Assembly (NCBI GenBank): GCA_963693305.1
Contig: OY855906.1
Span: 124,001 to 188,000 of the forward strand
Direction of reading: 5' to 3'
Source: Meandrina meandrites
Taxonomy: Eukaryota > Cnidaria > Anthozoa > Scleractinia > Meandrinidae
Length of the DNA stretch: 64,000 bases
The position numbers and the translations under genes were made by a program. Under the pieces are notes generated by a model that made no database searches, was not told where the DNA came from, and was given only the letters and a program-made list of their open reading frames with translations. This document shows, one piece after another, positions 45,001 through 47,390 of the stretch (the stretch's first letter is position 1; each line of letters opens with the position of its first letter).

Positions 45001-45806
45001 GATATTGAATGTTTGTACAGAAGAGAAAAAATGTTCTTACCCAGTCCCCTGCTCGTTTAGACAAGTGTTTGTTTATTTAGTTTTCTTCATTTAAAACACT
45101 TGTTTTTCTTGCCACAATTTACGTGAGATTTATTCCCTAATTACAACACCAGCCGAATGTTGTTGATTGTTAGTGGTGATTACAATGATTGACATCTCCC
45201 CTAAGGTGGCAGCTGGGATGAACACTGTCCTCGATGTCGAGATATTTGCCGTTGCAGTGGGCGTGGTGGGAGAGAGTGGTTTAGGTCACGTGGGCCATCA
45301 TGTGGAGATAGTTACAGAGACTGACATACTTTACTTGCCAGTTACTGCAAATATCCTTTTAAACTCCTCTATATACAATCATCAGCATGTTAATAGAACT
45401 ATTTGCTTAAAGTTAGGATTACAAAAGGGCTCCGAGGCTCCTCGGAGAATAGAACTGGGAAGGAGCAGACAAAGCACTCGATTTGCTGTTTCTTCGATAG
45501 TTCTGCAAGTCTTAAAATGTCTGTACACACTACTTTTCCTGGCCAGCCACAAACTACGAAAAAATGAATGGACAACTTGAATCGTAAGAAACGTTTTCTG
45601 CCTCGCTTGTGGTGTCGTGGTATGTTGTTGTCATTCCTTAACTAATGCCACCTATCATGACGGTGTACGAGTATGAGGCCCGCTATGGCGACACTCAGGA
45701 GGGGCACGGACAAGGCACGCGGAGAGTACCCAACAGGCCGCCATCCAGAGACCCCACACGGCCTCGCAAAGAAGAGGACTACGCATTATTAGACGCAGCC
45801 CTTTAG
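7121..45806 (+). CDS. SPAG17: SPAG17 (PF6), central-pair projection protein, 27 exons
   Basis: Orthologue of sperm-associated antigen 17, the metazoan counterpart of Chlamydomonas PF6, a C1a-projection component of the axonemal central pair needed for ciliary beating. The 27 exons I define join in frame without a stop to 2,219 residues, close to the human length I recall. Order: conserved N-terminal region (1-147), Lys/Ser-rich linker (148-205), conserved core (212-764, with SVPLILHCLLEQ and the HNPIG / [12 protein letters not shown] block), basic-Ser linker (765-895), D-G-rich beta-repeat region (about 900-1585), Pro-rich part (1716-1990) and a C-terminal ASH/MSP-like Ig domain (about 2030-2170). 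All introns but one are GT-AG. The start ATG is the first long one after the X-box region and its exon aligns with the human N-terminus. Least certain are the last acceptor and first exon. Confidence 0.95.
7208..7826 (+). other. SPAG17 intron 1, no repeat recognised
   Basis: 619 bp, AT-rich; I see no mobile element or other gene in it. Confidence 0.6.
7827..7967 (+). CDS. SPAG17: SPAG17 exon 2 (residues 30-76)
   Basis: Begins ETWRSCVYFIAPNKLEDN and ends YEDLVKD; donor GTGAGT, phase 0 at both ends. It corresponds to the helical N-terminal segment of SPAG17. Confidence 0.9.
9079..9858 (+). mobile_element. Penelope-like element 3' fragment with inverted terminal pieces
   Basis: The block at about 9085-9135, ending GATCGCAACGTTTCGAC, is repeated in inverted orientation at about 9795-9858 (TCGAAACGTCGCGATC and onward). 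Between them is the GIY-YIG endonuclease end of a Penelope-like element. Such paired inverted flanks are characteristic of Penelope insertions. The element is 5' truncated: no reverse-transcriptase motif remains. Confidence 0.7.
9144..9724 (+). pseudogene. Penelope GIY-YIG endonuclease, frameshifted
   Basis: One frame starts with the typical linker LRYVKGVSEVLHRCL and LRTVFKLDTTLRSHLV; a second supplies CECGKVYIEETGR, the Cys-bearing GIY-YIG core of Penelope endonucleases; the first resumes with MQERIKEHDRDIRF. A further frame shift leads to NEIKFIDRDPHWYTRRVKEA and the tail ending at a TAA near 9724. At least two frameshifts break it, so it cannot make a full endonuclease. Family assignment is confident; activity is excluded. 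Confidence 0.8.
10258..10340. repeat. Short tandem repeat of TATTGGACTAAT
   Basis: Three copies of TTGTATTGGACTAATMATAC, two of them preceded by CACGAA. Directly downstream, at about 10520-10625, is a stretch with CTACCCTGAGCGGTATAAAT followed by (TTC)n, which resembles the 3' end of a LINE. Confidence 0.7.
10890..10998. mobile_element. Palindromic MITE in intron 2
   Basis: Arms are AACAATTAGACTATGAGCTC on the left and the matching GAGAGCAAATAATCTAATTGTT-type right arm. A near-perfect inner stem TTTCTATGAGGTGATAGTTGAT surrounds the centre GAGGCCGCAGGCCG. Related, more decayed copies occur near 12835-12925 and 13400-13500. Confidence 0.7.
11416..12009. mobile_element. hAT-like MITE with CAGGGTGTCC ends
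   Basis: Ends CAGGGTGTCCAGT and ACTGGACACCCTG are inverted repeats. The 8 bp outside are TAATAATA (11408-11415) and TAATAATT (12010-12017), 7 of 8 identical, as expected for hAT. The body is unusual for repeated CCTATTTTTT units near both ends. It contains an 82-codon frame (11677-11925) with no recognisable transposase motif. Confidence 0.7.
12018..13717 (+). other. Remainder of SPAG17 intron 2, proximal part
   Basis: No gene. Holds decayed inverted-repeat pieces (12830-12925, 13186-13266, 13400-13510) of the palindromic MITE families described at 4507 and 10890. Confidence 0.4.
13718..13760. repeat. (AAT)n microsatellite
   Basis: About 14 uninterrupted AAT units in intron 2. Confidence 0.95.
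14128..14340 (+). CDS. SPAG17: SPAG17 exon 3 (residues 77-147)
   Basis: Begins VKEFGKGPAPGGKGKG and includes QFYEVCEQVKPLVDQGE and MAKLLKFKLLHVK, aligned with the human PLYYEV...LLKFQLLQIK segment. Donor GTGCTT is weak beyond the GT. Phase 0. Confidence 0.95.
14888..15068. mobile_element. MITE-like inverted repeat in intron 3
   Basis: The left arm TTCAAATTCAATTTGATTAT continues into TTGTAAATCATCCAA; the right arm carries its complement with a few differences. The ~110-bp centre is non-coding. Confidence 0.55.
15597..16808. mobile_element. DNA transposon remnant with CAGGGCTCAAAATAA ends
   Basis: Inverted ends CAGGGCTCAAAATAA and TTATTTTGAGCCCTG bound 1,212 bp. CCATTA lies directly outside both ends (15591-15596, 16809-16814), consistent with a short target duplication. 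Both subterminal zones are dense in GGTCA/GACCGG/TCCGG motifs, the sort of subterminal repeats hAT transposases bind. Short frames inside (16116-16612) show no transposase motif, so this is probably an internally deleted copy. Confidence 0.65.
17399..17660. repeat. Minisatellite, about 21-24 bp unit
   Basis: Imperfect repeats of AGCACTCCAGTTAGCCTAAAT in two blocks (17399-17485 and 17570-17660). The frames over it translate to NSTPVSLNS-type repeats, an artefact of the repeat rather than a gene. Confidence 0.75.
17661..18950 (+). other. Distal SPAG17 intron 3
   Basis: No gene or clear element. A G/C-rich patch at 18165-18240 (CCACCGGGAATCCCC) resembles a transposon end but I found no partner. 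Confidence 0.35.
18951..19143 (+). CDS. SPAG17: SPAG17 exon 4 (residues 148-211)
   Basis: A Lys/Ser-rich linker: GKKDEKGKKSGRSTSAGKRS, then SPGKKKGKK, ending KLKRRGDVEDTFKTI. The KLKRRG motif before an acidic stretch is also in human SPAG17 (QLKRRG). Donor GTAAGA, phase 1. Confidence 0.95.
19854..20142. mobile_element. MITE with CAGGGTTCGTAC ends and GTCATGGAA repeats
   Basis: The left end CAGGGTTCGTACGGGTCATG pairs with a right end whose complement reads CAGAGTTCGTACTC. The body is made of repeated (G)GTCATGGAAA units. No reading frame and no convincing target duplication. It lies in intron 4, which also has an (ATA)n patch at about 19580-19605 and a loose duplicate of GTGATCTGGGACA at 19630 and 19757. 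Confidence 0.65.
20466..20668 (+). CDS. SPAG17: SPAG17 exon 5 (residues 212-279)
   Basis: Reads DDEPDDEGSPQHYVLIHG from the split codon on, then NVDAIICIKVPQKYD. DDEPDD and QHY are shared with human SPAG17. Donor GTAAGA, phase 0. Confidence 0.95.
20829..20896 (+). tRNA. tRNA-like sequence (pseudo-tRNA or SINE head)
   Basis: An A-box-like ACTCAGTGGATAGAGTG (20841-20857) and a perfect B-box GGTTCGATTCC (20872-20882) are spaced as in a tRNA. The flanks GAGTCTG and GGGACTC can pair for most of an acceptor stem, and ACCA follows. The anticodon arm is too short and the T-stem pairs poorly, so it is not a functional tRNA. A tRNA-derived SINE head is the simplest reading. The following GGGGCGGATCTAAGGGG-type sequence is the end of a hAT-like repeat. 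Confidence 0.4.
21142..21503. mobile_element. MITE rich in ACTTGCG, intron 5
   Basis: Ends GGCCAACCAAACGG and, complemented from the right, GGTCAGGCCAAACGG. Flanks are TTTAA on both sides, so a TTAA target is possible. The body repeats ACTTGCG/CGCAAGT in both orientations about a dozen times, giving many small hairpins. Non-coding. Confidence 0.65.
21769..21993 (+). CDS. SPAG17: SPAG17 exon 6 (residues 280-354)
   Basis: Reads EDDPDMLDRELQESEERARK, a likely coiled coil, then NMFWSESESIL and DVARYEVKVKECIVPGGDL. FW followed by DVARYE aligns with human FWKYLE...DVARLEY. Donor GTACTG, phase 0. Confidence 0.95.
21994..22884 (+). other. Proximal SPAG17 intron 6
   Basis: No gene. 22500-22700 carries imperfect repeats of TGCTTGCGACTC / TGCTTACGACTC, probably an old repeat. 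Confidence 0.4.
22885..23039. mobile_element. Short MITE, TAGCCTGCGAGCAGG ends
   Basis: Inverted ends TAGCCTGCGAGCAGGCTCTC and, complemented from the right, TAGCTTGCCAGCAGGCTCTC. 155 bp, no frame; the centre is rich in CTCGCGG and its complement. Flanked by TAATA-like sequence on both sides. Confidence 0.75.
23070..23441. mobile_element. TTAA-target element, family B, copy 1
   Basis: Bounded by TTAA at 23066-23069 and 23442-23445. Ends are AGGGGCAGTATCACGG and, complemented, AGAGGCAGTCTCACC. The centre is a hairpin, TTGAAAACGTCGG against CCGACGTTTTCAA, and the relative at 62119-62501 also has a central hairpin beginning CTTGAAAA. No transposase. Confidence 0.75.
23506..23695 (+). CDS. SPAG17: SPAG17 exon 7 (residues 355-417)
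   Basis: Reads TEFGTAIFEDVADVCYNMLD, then HLEQYKQYLDSMKLIHVPV, matching human GTDIFENIACLMYDILD...YLESMQLINVP. The acceptor at 23504-23505 keeps the frame; the alternative AG four bases later does not. Donor GTGAGT, phase 1. Confidence 0.93.
23711..24224. mobile_element. hAT-like element, CAGGGGCGGATCCAGG ends, intron 7
   Basis: Left end CAGGGGCGGATCCAGG; right end complements to CAGTGGCGGATCCAGG, a terminal sequence seen in hAT repeats of many animals. AACTT abuts both ends (23706-23710, 24225-24229). The interior has long poly-G runs (23740-23815). Frames inside show no transposase domain. Confidence 0.75.
24818..25990 (+). mobile_element. TTAA-target element, family C, copy 1 (right end lost)
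   Basis: The left end follows TTAA (24814-24817) and begins GGTTGCACAATACCTTC. It matches the reverse complement of 61630-63297 over almost its whole length, including AGCAAGAAGAAAAACTTGGC at about 25258. Similarity stops near 25985, before the right terminal repeat, so this copy is truncated. It carries an empty TTAA (25554-25557) where copy 2 has a nested insertion. Overlapping short frames exist on both strands but none shows a transposase motif. Confidence 0.75.
26147..26274 (+). CDS. SPAG17: SPAG17 exon 8 (residues 418-460)
   Basis: Reads VSTDIDKRYYDHLIGSVPPE and ends SVPLILHCLLEQ. SVPLILHC-LEQ is one of the most conserved SPAG17 stretches. Donor GTTAGT, phase 0. Confidence 0.95.
26830..28375 (+). 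mobile_element. 5'-truncated LINE with (TAAG)n tail, intron 8
   Basis: A non-LTR retrotransposon copy lacking its endonuclease. It covers reverse transcriptase through the 3' end and finishes in GGGCAGTAAGTAAGTAAG, a tandem tail. The same 3' end, in a very short copy, lies at 55065-55112. Clade is unclear; the FADD catalytic box and the RWIGHVLR C-terminal region suggest an RTE/Jockey-group element. Confidence 0.85.
26893..28341 (+). CDS. LINE reverse transcriptase, C-terminal 482 codons open
   Basis: The frame runs from about RT motif 0 to the natural stop without interruption. Visible are KIPKKGSLSDCNNWRGVTLL, EQAGFRKGRRCADQIF, FIDYEKAFD (catalytic D), GVRQGCVMSSVLFN and FADDIALL (catalytic DD), then a thumb region and WRWIGHVLRKGN with a GKRRRGRPKTTWRR basic tail. 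Upstream in the same frame is a TAA at about 26866, and no endonuclease is present, so this copy cannot be autonomous. The first ATG is not a real start. The open state suggests recent insertion. It is sense-oriented in the SPAG17 intron. Confidence 0.85.
   Translation: MKNAQNGVKSSDLNLFLFKVELLIISSLFTKIWEQEEIPSDWGTGVIIKIPKKGSLSDCNNWRGVTLLSVPSKIFCKVIIQRITKAVDDVLRNEQAGFRKGRRCADQIFTLRNILEQCSEWNRQLYVNFIDYEKAFDSIHRDSLWQILRAYGIPQRIVNIIKCFYSNFTCCVGQGDLSFEIKTGVRQGCVMSSVLFNIAIDWVLRRTMEDQRRGIRWTPFSTLEDLDFADDIALLSHTHQHIQEKTDRLSMFSAQVGLKISLKKTEAMCVNVPSPSKIRVAGQDISYTDKFTYLGSMLCQDGGTGVDIQNRLNKARGAFMSLRPVWRSASYSTKTKLRIYQSCVLSTLLYGCECWRMTEHDLSKLASFHTTSLRKILRIFWPQKISNDQLLKQTKQEDIRTIVTRRRWRWIGHVLRKGNNNIARTAMRWTPEGKRRRGRPKTTWRRTVETELRELNYSWSTIEKLARDRQGWRNFVAALCAT
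28380..29823 (+). other. Distal SPAG17 intron 8
   Basis: Holds a diverged copy of the palindromic MITE of 4098-4243 at 28908-29044 (CCTATTAGAC arm, GACGAGCCCGTAGGG centre). A related fragment (GTTGGATAATTAAACAATTA) lies near 29300. The frame at 29333-29890 runs into exon 9 in a different frame and is a shadow. Confidence 0.5.
29824..29958 (+). CDS. SPAG17: SPAG17 exon 9 (residues 461-505)
   Basis: Reads VVATVDDKNLLDQVVPPRGD then GLNHDLAAYISS; human has VVAT-ED and ADGLDHRIAAHI here. Donor GTAAAG, phase 0. Confidence 0.95.
29959..30416 (+). other. SPAG17 intron 9, contains repeat shared with intron 24
   Basis: About 30140-30250, reverse-complemented, resembles 42454-42540: both have CTTGTAT-TTCT-GGTATACACA and ACGAGAAAGTGTTGC followed by TAACT-TTTTA. 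A dispersed repeat, family unknown. Confidence 0.5.
30417..30983 (+). CDS. SPAG17: SPAG17 exon 10 (residues 506-694)
   Basis: 189 codons, from ASVTEPTDSNKPRKPQE through PVILHYHDTMTSRLYHIE and GLDPLDAELHMLDLFPQS to LDEWCFVEHFDHKTMIQ. ILHYHD and DEWCFVEHFDHK correspond to human LLNYHD and MDWSFTEHFKPK. Its donor is CAG/GCAAGT, a GC-AG splice site; using any nearby GT would add residues that break the match to exon 11. Confidence 0.95.
30984..32285 (+). other. SPAG17 intron 10 (GC-AG)
   Basis: No gene. A possible element at about 31012-31490 has inverted ends GTTTCGTTTCC and GGAAACGAAAC. A palindromic MITE lies at 31949-32063 with perfect 13-bp ends CCTTATTCGATGG and CCATCGAATAAGG. Confidence 0.5.
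31949..32063. mobile_element. Palindromic MITE, CCTTATTCGATGG ends
   Basis: Perfect 13-bp inverted ends and a longer imperfect stem (TATATAATACA... on the left, TGTATTATATG on the right) around GCGGGCATTTTGCTC. Non-coding. Confidence 0.65.
32286..32495 (+). CDS. SPAG17: SPAG17 exon 11 (residues 695-764)
   Basis: Reads VLEAARPSNPYIDTYYHKRD, then HSLLLALHNPIG, and [20 protein letters not shown] followed by DWVREQ. The [12 protein letters not shown] string is identical to human SPAG17 as I remember it, making this the most diagnostic exon. Donor GTATTT, phase 0. Confidence 0.98.
32776..33025 (+). CDS. SPAG17: SPAG17 exon 12 (residues 765-847)
   Basis: A proline patch (TPTPPPPAPEQP), a conserved-looking LKIGSRYGLMTRQEVALIKA helix, then KKKGKKSARGTRSPKRSAK, a basic Ser-rich linker. 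Donor GTTATG is weak. Phase 1. Confidence 0.9.
33026..33606 (+). other. SPAG17 intron 12, nothing recognised
   Basis: 581 bp without an identifiable element. Confidence 0.6.
33607..34431 (+). CDS. SPAG17: SPAG17 exon 13 (residues 848-1122)
   Basis: The largest exon. It starts in the basic linker (KKRDGSASSRQKSATGRSPS), then HDFIGYDVGDNLIHVSG, FPADGGQIQVSKSQY (human YPSDGGQIEVEKTMF), an acidic stretch, and FVAELSDGMVLALSGFG. It ends with a Pro patch and an E/R/Q-rich coiled coil (MEEIQQQQEEERLRLEDE). Donor GTAAAC, phase 1. Confidence 0.95.
34432..35323 (+). other. SPAG17 intron 13 with a palindromic MITE
   Basis: 34568-34704 is an inverted repeat: GATATGAAGAAT left, ATTCTTCATATC right, and a perfect GGAGGGTGTTATC stem around TGCCAAAGCC. 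A second palindrome at about 35010-35065 repeats CGTCCAATTATTGGACG and TTATTACGTCAATCGTCC. Confidence 0.6.
35324..35559 (+). CDS. SPAG17: SPAG17 exon 14 (residues 1123-1201)
   Basis: Finishes the coiled coil (ARRKAEEERLKK), then HVYITCPDGQHVQYLND and GGVVVRQSYPIRPLG; human has VRQSYPQR here. Ends VMTDGTVIK. Donor GTGAGT, phase 0. Confidence 0.95.
35560..36126 (+). other. SPAG17 intron 14, nothing recognised
   Basis: 567 bp, AT-rich, no identified repeat. Confidence 0.6.
36127..36471 (+). CDS. SPAG17: SPAG17 exon 15 (residues 1202-1316)
   Basis: Starts LLTDGSIQVLFPDGAVSK, continuing the D-G beta repeats (human MLDGSTQILFADGAVS), then a variable S/P-rich segment and a second VTLPDGAHDTVAG repeat. 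Donor GTCAGT, phase 0. Confidence 0.95.
36472..36953 (+). other. SPAG17 intron 15, nothing recognised
   Basis: 482 bp without an identified element. Confidence 0.6.
36954..37293 (+). CDS. SPAG17: SPAG17 exon 16 (residues 1317-1429)
   Basis: Dense D-G-T repeats: [20 protein letters not shown], then FVKVECTGFATVILD, FGNGTRLDTQANG and HRPDGTQLHIEAKG. The spacing resembles the G-box beta repeats of TCP10/CPAP proteins. Human SPAG17 carries [20 protein letters not shown] at the same place. Donor GTAAGA, phase 1. Confidence 0.97.
37589..38056 (+). CDS. SPAG17: SPAG17 exon 17 (residues 1430-1585)
   Basis: Reads GVYVMRTANQLCCEVTDGRG, then THFTVMSNGQMTVG, an acidic insert, and PRFFVIHADGTGSELLRSID followed by DPTTAVLRSPLEG. 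PRFFV-HADG-G-ELLR and PTTA-LR are shared with human. Donor GTAAAT, phase 1. Confidence 0.97.
38057..39115 (+). other. SPAG17 intron 17
   Basis: No gene. CCTGGCTACGCCCCTGA at about 38684-38700 is, complemented, a hAT-like end (CAGGGGCGTAGCCAGG), but I see no left partner nearby. Confidence 0.45.
39116..39250 (+). CDS. SPAG17: SPAG17 exon 18 (residues 1586-1630)
   Basis: Reads GTGKIWWKEKDEELIIPQGL, then MPCRELRKPGPVFGTNAG; human has KTPGPPFGTN at this point. Donor GTAAGG, phase 1. Confidence 0.93.
39359..39612 (+). CDS. SPAG17: SPAG17 exon 19 (residues 1631-1715)
   Basis: Reads GNGLNIGSSVVKPIPATQIT, then PRALEFRQLIQYKPLTMERR; human has VLQIRQLIQYEPLSDALRR. Ends with DPRDESEKVAAEELQAK, matching human DPRSDEEKVNAANLL. 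Donor GTGAGT, phase 0. Confidence 0.97.
39904..39949 (+). CDS. SPAG17: SPAG17 exon 20, 46 nt (residues 1716-1730)
   Basis: A very short exon, VRQDNEKEAKSHDKQ. Acceptor CACAG and donor GTACAA keep the frame between exons 19 and 21: 46 nt plus 2 nt of exon 21 complete codon 1731. Skipping it would shift the frame. Confidence 0.75.
39950..40353 (+). other. SPAG17 intron 20, nothing recognised
   Basis: 404 bp; no element seen. The 82-codon frame at 39988-40236 has no support. Confidence 0.6.
40354..40551 (+). CDS. SPAG17: SPAG17 exon 21 (residues 1731-1796)
   Basis: Reads ITPDPVPPPPPPKWKRSASE, then WERDRIELAELDYGKHALRY and VPPYFETTPG. The polyproline tract followed by ASEWERDR and PPYFE mirrors human PPPPPPKPVDRSAEEWERQR and PPYFES. 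Donor GTATAA, phase 1. Confidence 0.97.
40787..40951 (+). CDS. SPAG17: SPAG17 exon 22 (residues 1797-1851)
   Basis: Reads GQEFLKGIYSQKVPDMEALT from the split codon, then a variable, Pro/Glu/Ser-rich tail. Human has GRAFLLTQPVTDMETLV here. Donor GTAAAC, phase 1. Confidence 0.9.
40952..41410 (+). other. SPAG17 intron 22, nothing recognised
   Basis: 459 bp with no identified element. Confidence 0.6.
41411..41821 (+). CDS. SPAG17: SPAG17 exon 23 (residues 1852-1988), RP-T/S-NPTP repeat
   Basis: A low-complexity exon. RPTNPTP, RPTNPTP and RPSNPTP appear at 41518-41538, 41575-41595 and 41623-41643, separated by Ala/Thr/Ser-rich spacers. It ends with an acidic run (EAEDPDEEGNAP). The human protein also has a Ser/Pro-rich patch near here, but I do not recall this repeat. 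The first acceptor (41409-41410) and one three bases later would both keep the frame. Donor GTGAGT, phase 1. Confidence 0.9.
42069..42193 (+). CDS. SPAG17: SPAG17 exon 24 (residues 1989-2030)
   Basis: Reads MPQVGPRSLYFDVTGEARAE, then KVKLPSCIRSSKPGALPNTQ. The YFDVTG-AR...KVKLP pattern opens the conserved C-terminal domain. Donor GTGTGT, phase 0. Confidence 0.95.
42454..42650. repeat. Dispersed repeat with internal duplication, intron 24
   Basis: CATAGAACGTGTTTCCTGTA followed by TTGTGATGGGC occurs twice, at about 42539 and 42610. The preceding part matches the reverse complement of 30140-30250 in intron 9. Confidence 0.6.
42684..42935 (+). CDS. SPAG17: SPAG17 exon 25 (residues 2031-2114)
   Basis: Reads FYEVEDPVRRRVQTVSVTGG, then GFELLPAQVSFGVLKEG and VHSVLLKNVGIDSCRYKVKQ. 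The pattern of a strand, F-G-V-x-x-G, then hydrophobic strand L-K-N-V-G is that of ASH/MSP-type Ig domains (Hydin, SPD-2, ASPM). Donor GTAAGT, phase 0. Confidence 0.95.
43074..45049. mobile_element. Large foldback element filling SPAG17 intron 25
   Basis: 43721-44271 and 44385-44935 are inverted repeats of about 551 bp each with only scattered differences, separated by a 113-nt loop. The repeat continues outward as 43074-43190 and 44936-45049, but the left arm is split by a separate insertion (43191-43720). Mirror-image landmarks include ACAGTAGGCGTCAATAAACG left and its complement right. Short frames (43965-44689) occur as mirror pairs and are shadows. No transposase; superfamily unknown; no convincing target duplication found. 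Confidence 0.85.
43191..43720. mobile_element. Insertion nested in the foldback left arm
   Basis: Ends GGTTATTGGTTTAA and TTAAACCAATAACC are perfect 14-bp inverted repeats, and the right arm of the foldback lacks this DNA. Near its right end is a perfect 18-bp-stem hairpin, CTTAGTATGGATTGGAGG and its complement, inside a second stem (AAAGGCATGGTACAC and complement). Non-autonomous; family unknown. Confidence 0.7.
45206..45388 (+). CDS. SPAG17: SPAG17 exon 26 (residues 2115-2175)
   Basis: Reads VAAGMNTVLDVEIFAVAVGV, then HHVEIVTETDILYLPVTANI. VAAGM-T-L--E-FA-AVG and TE-D-L-LPV match the human C-terminal region, completing the Ig-like fold. The donor I chose (GTTAAT at 45389) follows LLNSSIYNHQH; without splicing the frame runs to a stop at 45580, so intron retention would give a 63-residue alternative tail. 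Confidence 0.85.
45672..45806 (+). CDS. SPAG17: SPAG17 last coding exon 27 (residues 2176-2219)
   Basis: Starts YEARYGDTQEGHGQGTRRVP and ends DYALLDAAL then TAG. A likely branch point (TTAACTAAT) lies 30 bp before the acceptor ACGAG. The high codon quality and in-frame stop 131 bp before a polyadenylation signal support it. The exact acceptor is uncertain, and the tail has no human counterpart I know. Confidence 0.65.
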   Translation, partial: YEARYGDTQEGHGQGTRRVPNRPPSRDPTRPRKEEDYALLDAAL

Positions 45807-45936
45807 CGTGTTGCTCTTATTCTGATATTTTTTTCTCGGTTTTTTTTCTCGTTATTGGAAATTTAAATTAATTTCAGAAAAATAACGAAATGCACTGTTA
45901 GCCAATGGAACTGTGTTTCCTGTGTGTAAAAAATGT

Positions 45937-45942
45937 AATAAA
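45937..45942 (+). promoter_or_regulatory. SPAG17: SPAG17 polyadenylation signal
   Basis: AATAAA 131 bp after the stop, followed by a T/G-rich stretch (ACTTGTTTGCTTTG) as expected for a downstream element. Confidence 0.7.
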
Positions 45943-45959
45943 ATTGTACAAACTTGTTT

Positions 45960-46676
45960 GCTTTGCACGGCCTGCTGTATTCTGCTGTGATTTCCTTACT
46001 GTTGTGACACTAGGGGTCTTGCTACAAGAACATGATACAGAGATTAATAGGTAAAATCTTGCCACAGAAAGAACGTCACTTGTTGAAAATGAAATAAATC
46101 ACCACTATATCAAAGATTACTTGTTTTCTGTACACTGATCGCTCATCTTGTCCTTTCTGTGGTAGAAAAACGGTTTTGGGATTTTAAAACCATATTATGC
46201 CCATTTAAAAATATTTCTTTCCTCTTTTTCAGTGGATGCCCGTAAACTAGCTATCTCGATGTGCATTGACCAAACATTTTTTTTTTTTTACATTTCCGCT
46301 CTGGTTGGTTTATTGTCGCAAAATTAGTGTTGGCGCAAAATTAATACACTCGATCGACATCGGCGTATGCCTCGGATTTAAAACCAGTTTTTAGTGCAGA
46401 ATGCACTATTGTGATGGTTGTGTAAGCTGCCGTCCACTAATCCGATAACGACATAACGCGCCAAGGTGTAAACTTTGGTAAAAAATATCAATTAATTAAC
46501 TCATTAATTATTCTTATGAAGGCGGTAAGGGGTGGGGAGTACCTGACTGTATGCACCAGGTAAAACGTGGAGCGTCTCTACGTTACTTTTATATGAAGAA
46601 CACAAAGACTATACATTTGTTTCTGAAAGACACACGTCCTTGTGGTAGTATTTTATCCAAGAGCAAGGACCTTTAC
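45960..46676. other. Intergenic after SPAG17
   Basis: No gene or clear repeat; low-complexity T-run at about 46278. Confidence 0.5.
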
Positions 46677-46685
46677 GGGAAACGC

Positions 46686-47381
46686 CATCCTCGGAGACCT
46701 AGGGGCAGTTAGTCGGGGTGAAACGAAGTAAACCGGGCAGAAATCGTAGCGCAAAAGTTTTCTATAAAAGTAAAAGAGCCCCTGTTTGGACCGATCAGAG
46801 GTATCGTAAATATAAATTGCGTCTTGTTTACCTGTGCAATGCATTGCGGGCGGTTCGGCATACTCGTCTGTGCATTTCTTTGCGTGCGTGCAATTCTTTG
46901 CAGCACGAGAATATTCCAGTTGGCCGAAATATCCGAAAATAAAAGTATAAAAAATAAATGAAATGAGTGATTGATGTAAGCTTCTAGGTCTCAATTTTCT
47001 AAAATTTTTATTTGGGGTTAACAGGATTGAAAGTACTGGCTTGTACATTTGATTTTATGTTTTCTGACTTTATCTCAATATTTTTCGGCCGACTGCAATT
47101 TTTCCGACTTTTTTGTGGTTCTCTAATGTAAATTGAAATAAAATGCCGTGTAAGAACACACGAAAGTGACTCTGAAGTTACTGTCCGCCGATTGGGCAAA
47201 ATAATACAAAGGATTTATTTTGCTCAATGAGGAGCCAGCATTCGCACAAAGGCTTGGAAATGGTCTGGAGAGGCTCGTTTCCCAGGGGCTCTTTTACTTT
47301 TATAGAAAACTTTTGCGCTACGATTTCTGCCCGGATTACTTCGGTTCGCCCCGACTAACTGCCCCTGGGTCTCCGAGGATG
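46686..47381. mobile_element. Long-TIR element with 9-bp duplication (MULE-like)
   Basis: Inverted ends begin CATCCTCGGAGACC and extend about 115 bp through GGGGCAGTTAGTCGGGG and AGAAATCGTAGCGCAAAAG to AAAGAGCCCCTG. GGGAAACGC directly flanks both ends (46677-46685, 47382-47390), a perfect 9-bp target duplication. Long terminal repeats with 9-bp duplications are the hallmark of Mutator-like elements. The ~470-bp centre has no transposase. The frames read across the arms are shadows. Confidence 0.8.
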
Positions 47382-47390
47382 GGGAAACGC

